NCBI RefSeq assembly: GCF_037975245.1
Contig: NC_092569.1
Coordinates: 28,162,168-28,226,167 of the forward strand
DNA length: 64,000 nucleotides
Direction of reading: 5' to 3'
Origin: Apostichopus japonicus
Lineage: Eukaryota > Echinodermata > Holothuroidea > Aspidochirotida > Stichopodidae
Shown here: positions 61,836 to 64,000 of the stretch, in pieces
Position numbering within the stretch: the first letter of the stretch is position 1
Layout of the letters: every line of letters starts with the position of its first letter
Translations under genes and position numbers: made by a program
The notes under the pieces: generated by a model
What the model was told of the DNA's origin: nothing
Seen by the model: the letters and a program-made list of their open reading frames with translations, nothing else
The model's database searches: none

Positions 61836-64000
61836 TATACTTGAGTGTAGGAGTTAGCAATAGTTGGGAGTCTGTGGGCAAACCTAAGACTGATATTGTG
61901 GTGTTAATTTCTCAGGAATGTAGTACTAGGCTATAGTAGGTGCAACAGATTGAATGGGTCTGTCGAGAAAAAAAAAAACCTGCAACAACTGAATACTGGT
62001 GTATGTTGTAGCTTATGTATTTTCCATTAACATATATACTATACGGTCATGTCCTAGGTTTCATGGATCACACTGACATAGTGTGCCTACTTGTCAGTGT
62101 TGTCAACTGAGGACAGGGCTGATGACATCATTCAGTTTGTTATTATGCAGACAGCAAATGGCCATAATGATAATTATTAATTGTTACTTATTCTTCATAC
62201 TGCCCTTACTGGCCTTACCTGAACAGTGGTGTATAAAAATGCTAGAAGTCGTTAAGCTTTTCATTTAAGAATCGTTTCAGCCTGTCCTATTTCAAACATA
62301 TGATTGGCAGGTTTCCACGTTACATAGCTTATCAAAATGGAGCTGTTCTGTAAAGCAAGAAAATCACACATATGCATGCATACAAACACTCTCATATATA
62401 ACAATTTCTGAATATCTTTTCAGCTGCCCAAAGGTACTGGAATGCAAGCTCTGTTGGGTGAATTAAAAAACCCTCATTGTACTCTTTTATCATGGTCAGC
62501 GTAGCTGGAACCAGCAATGATGGTGATGTGGATTTGACAGTACCTAGACAAGAATTCAATAGATGCTTTGTGTTGAAGTGGGTTCAACTTGCTCAAGGCC
62601 ATGACAGGATGACGACTAGACATCAGGATGAATTATCTGTTGCAGAGCTCTATAAACCAGGCAGTTGTTAAAATATCCATTGGGTGACCCTCACAGTCTA
62701 CCAGGCACTGCATCGCATAAGCAAAATGAAGTGTGTGTGATACCTTCATCTTATGAGAGTGGAATGGTATCAGTGTGGCCTCTGTCAATTTGGCTTCAAG
62801 TCTTTGTTTTCTTGAAAGCTGAGAAGATCTTTCATTGGTTTCACACTGACCTCTGTACTTGACAATTCATGTGTATTTGCCAGCTCAGGAGGAAGCCAGA
62901 TTTTAATTACATTAACCAATGCTGACTTTTTTTTGGACATGTGGTACATCTGCAAGGAGGTGAAGGAAGCAGTTGGAGTTGCATGGATGTGGAATCTTGT
63001 TGATAGTCTGGCAGTCTTATCCACAGATTATCCCAAAGCTTCTCCACATTGCCACATTCAGAACTTATTACATTGATAAACTTGAAAATTGCAGGAATCT
63101 AACGAAGCACCCATCAAGGGAATTTGTTTGTATAATTATTGAAAGCTGTGACCTTCTGATGTGACAGACTAATGTGAAATAAAGGGCAGTAGATTACCTT
63201 GTAAATGAACCTTGTTATTGTTTGATTGTATCTAATGTTTGCAAAATTTTAAGTTGCATGCTACCAATTGAAACATAATTCTTTCTCTATTAATGGGATA
63301 TAAATACTTCTCCTTAAAGGGTGTGAAGACTCCCGCACAAAGAAACGTCTCATGCCGGTTATCTGACCTAGTTTCGAATGCGGTGTAACAGAAGTGTTAG
63401 ACACCACCATTGATCCCAGAAAATACACATACAGCTTGCTACCATCTGTAAATAGACATTAGTGTACAGTCAATACAAACATCACAGTCAATACCCACAA
63501 CACAGTGCACATAGCAGCGTGGACATCTCAGGTCTAGATAAAAGATAACAAGGTATCAGGTTTCATTACTGTCTGCATTTTGTAGCGACACAAAAAAAAC
63601 TTCACTTGCAAGCAACGGAAAGTAAACTTTTTCAGAGCGCGGCATGCGGTTTAGGGCAAGTCTTCAATACCTTTAAATATACTGCATCGGTTGTTGTCAC
63701 TTGATCATTTGCTTGTGTGTGAGCTAAACAGCTTAAATAATATGTAAAAAAATAATACAAACTTTCAAATTGCCAGATATTTACTTGCTCAAAATCATTA
63801 TCCAATCATGATTTGTTGCTATCCTTGAGTCTATTATTCAGATGATGAGGCAGATTCCCTTCAACTCTCCATGATGAAGGTAAAACCTTATATCTTAACC
63901 AACTGCCATTGAGTGTCCATTTGAAAGTTTCAAACACACAAGTGCATTGATTAAAACAAAGACTTTATTGCTGTGGTTGCAGGAACTGGATTTCAGTCTA
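61836..64000. other. No supported gene to window end
   Basis: Mixed AT-rich sequence with short ORFs and one AATAAA near 63178. A hydrophobic stretch in the ORF at 62083-62268 might suggest a membrane segment, but its acceptor phase does not fit the last Ig exon. Confidence 0.35.

Noticed and set aside
62083-62268. Transmembrane exon ending the Ig protein
   Set aside because: The hydrophobic frame needs a phase-2 join, while the last Ig exon ends in phase 1; in the matching phase a stop occurs within a few codons.

Overview
This window is animal (metazoan) genomic DNA: AT-rich, with long non-coding stretches, many microsatellites and minisatellites, several transposon families, and coding sequence broken into short exons bounded by canonical AG/GT sites. 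Nothing is bacterial. The domain repertoire (WxxW, LamG-like, discoidin/F5-8C, Ig, THAP, PAN) and AGGCCTA-rich intergenic DNA suit a deuterostome invertebrate. An echinoderm, perhaps a sea cucumber, is my best guess, but that is an inference.

Region 1-30 kb is mostly intergenic. It holds a 26-copy minisatellite (3747-4999), a SINE whose head looks like the 5' end of U2 snRNA and which is split by a foldback/MITE element (2349-2918), non-autonomous hAT-like elements with TIRs and target-site duplications (7000-8340 with a nested copy, 16864-17589, 28747-29392), an inverted pair of tRNA-like SINE pieces around TA repeats (27.5-27.8 kb), a minus-strand THAP-domain fragment (6594-6785) and a minus-strand terminal exon with a PAN/apple-like domain (12026-12321).

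Region 30-35 kb holds a palindromic TACCATGGTA-type cluster and two more tandem arrays. The second (78-bp unit) ends 8 nt before the first recognised exon of the main gene.

Region 35-61 kb holds one large plus-strand gene. I can place 22 exons totalling 7776 nt (2592 codons) in one continuous frame. The domain order is WxxW, LamG, Ig, WxxW, WxxW, LamG, Ig, F5/8C (four exons), Ig, a two-Ig exon, five near-identical 630-nt two-Ig exons in tandem, and one further Ig. Every domain or exon block starts and ends in phase 1, so it can be shuffled or skipped without changing frame. The product should be a very large, heavily N-glycosylated extracellular or surface protein related to CILP/mucin-type WxxW proteins. 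Its start codon, signal peptide, stop codon and any membrane anchor are not visible. Introns carry at least three different minisatellites and several transposon insertions.

The most interesting signals are the five-copy two-Ig exon array, whose amino-acid variants are shuffled among copies as expected from gene conversion and whose first Ig has lost both canonical cysteines in every copy, and the U2-headed SINE. Region 61-64 kb holds a decayed LINE 3' end and otherwise unassigned sequence.
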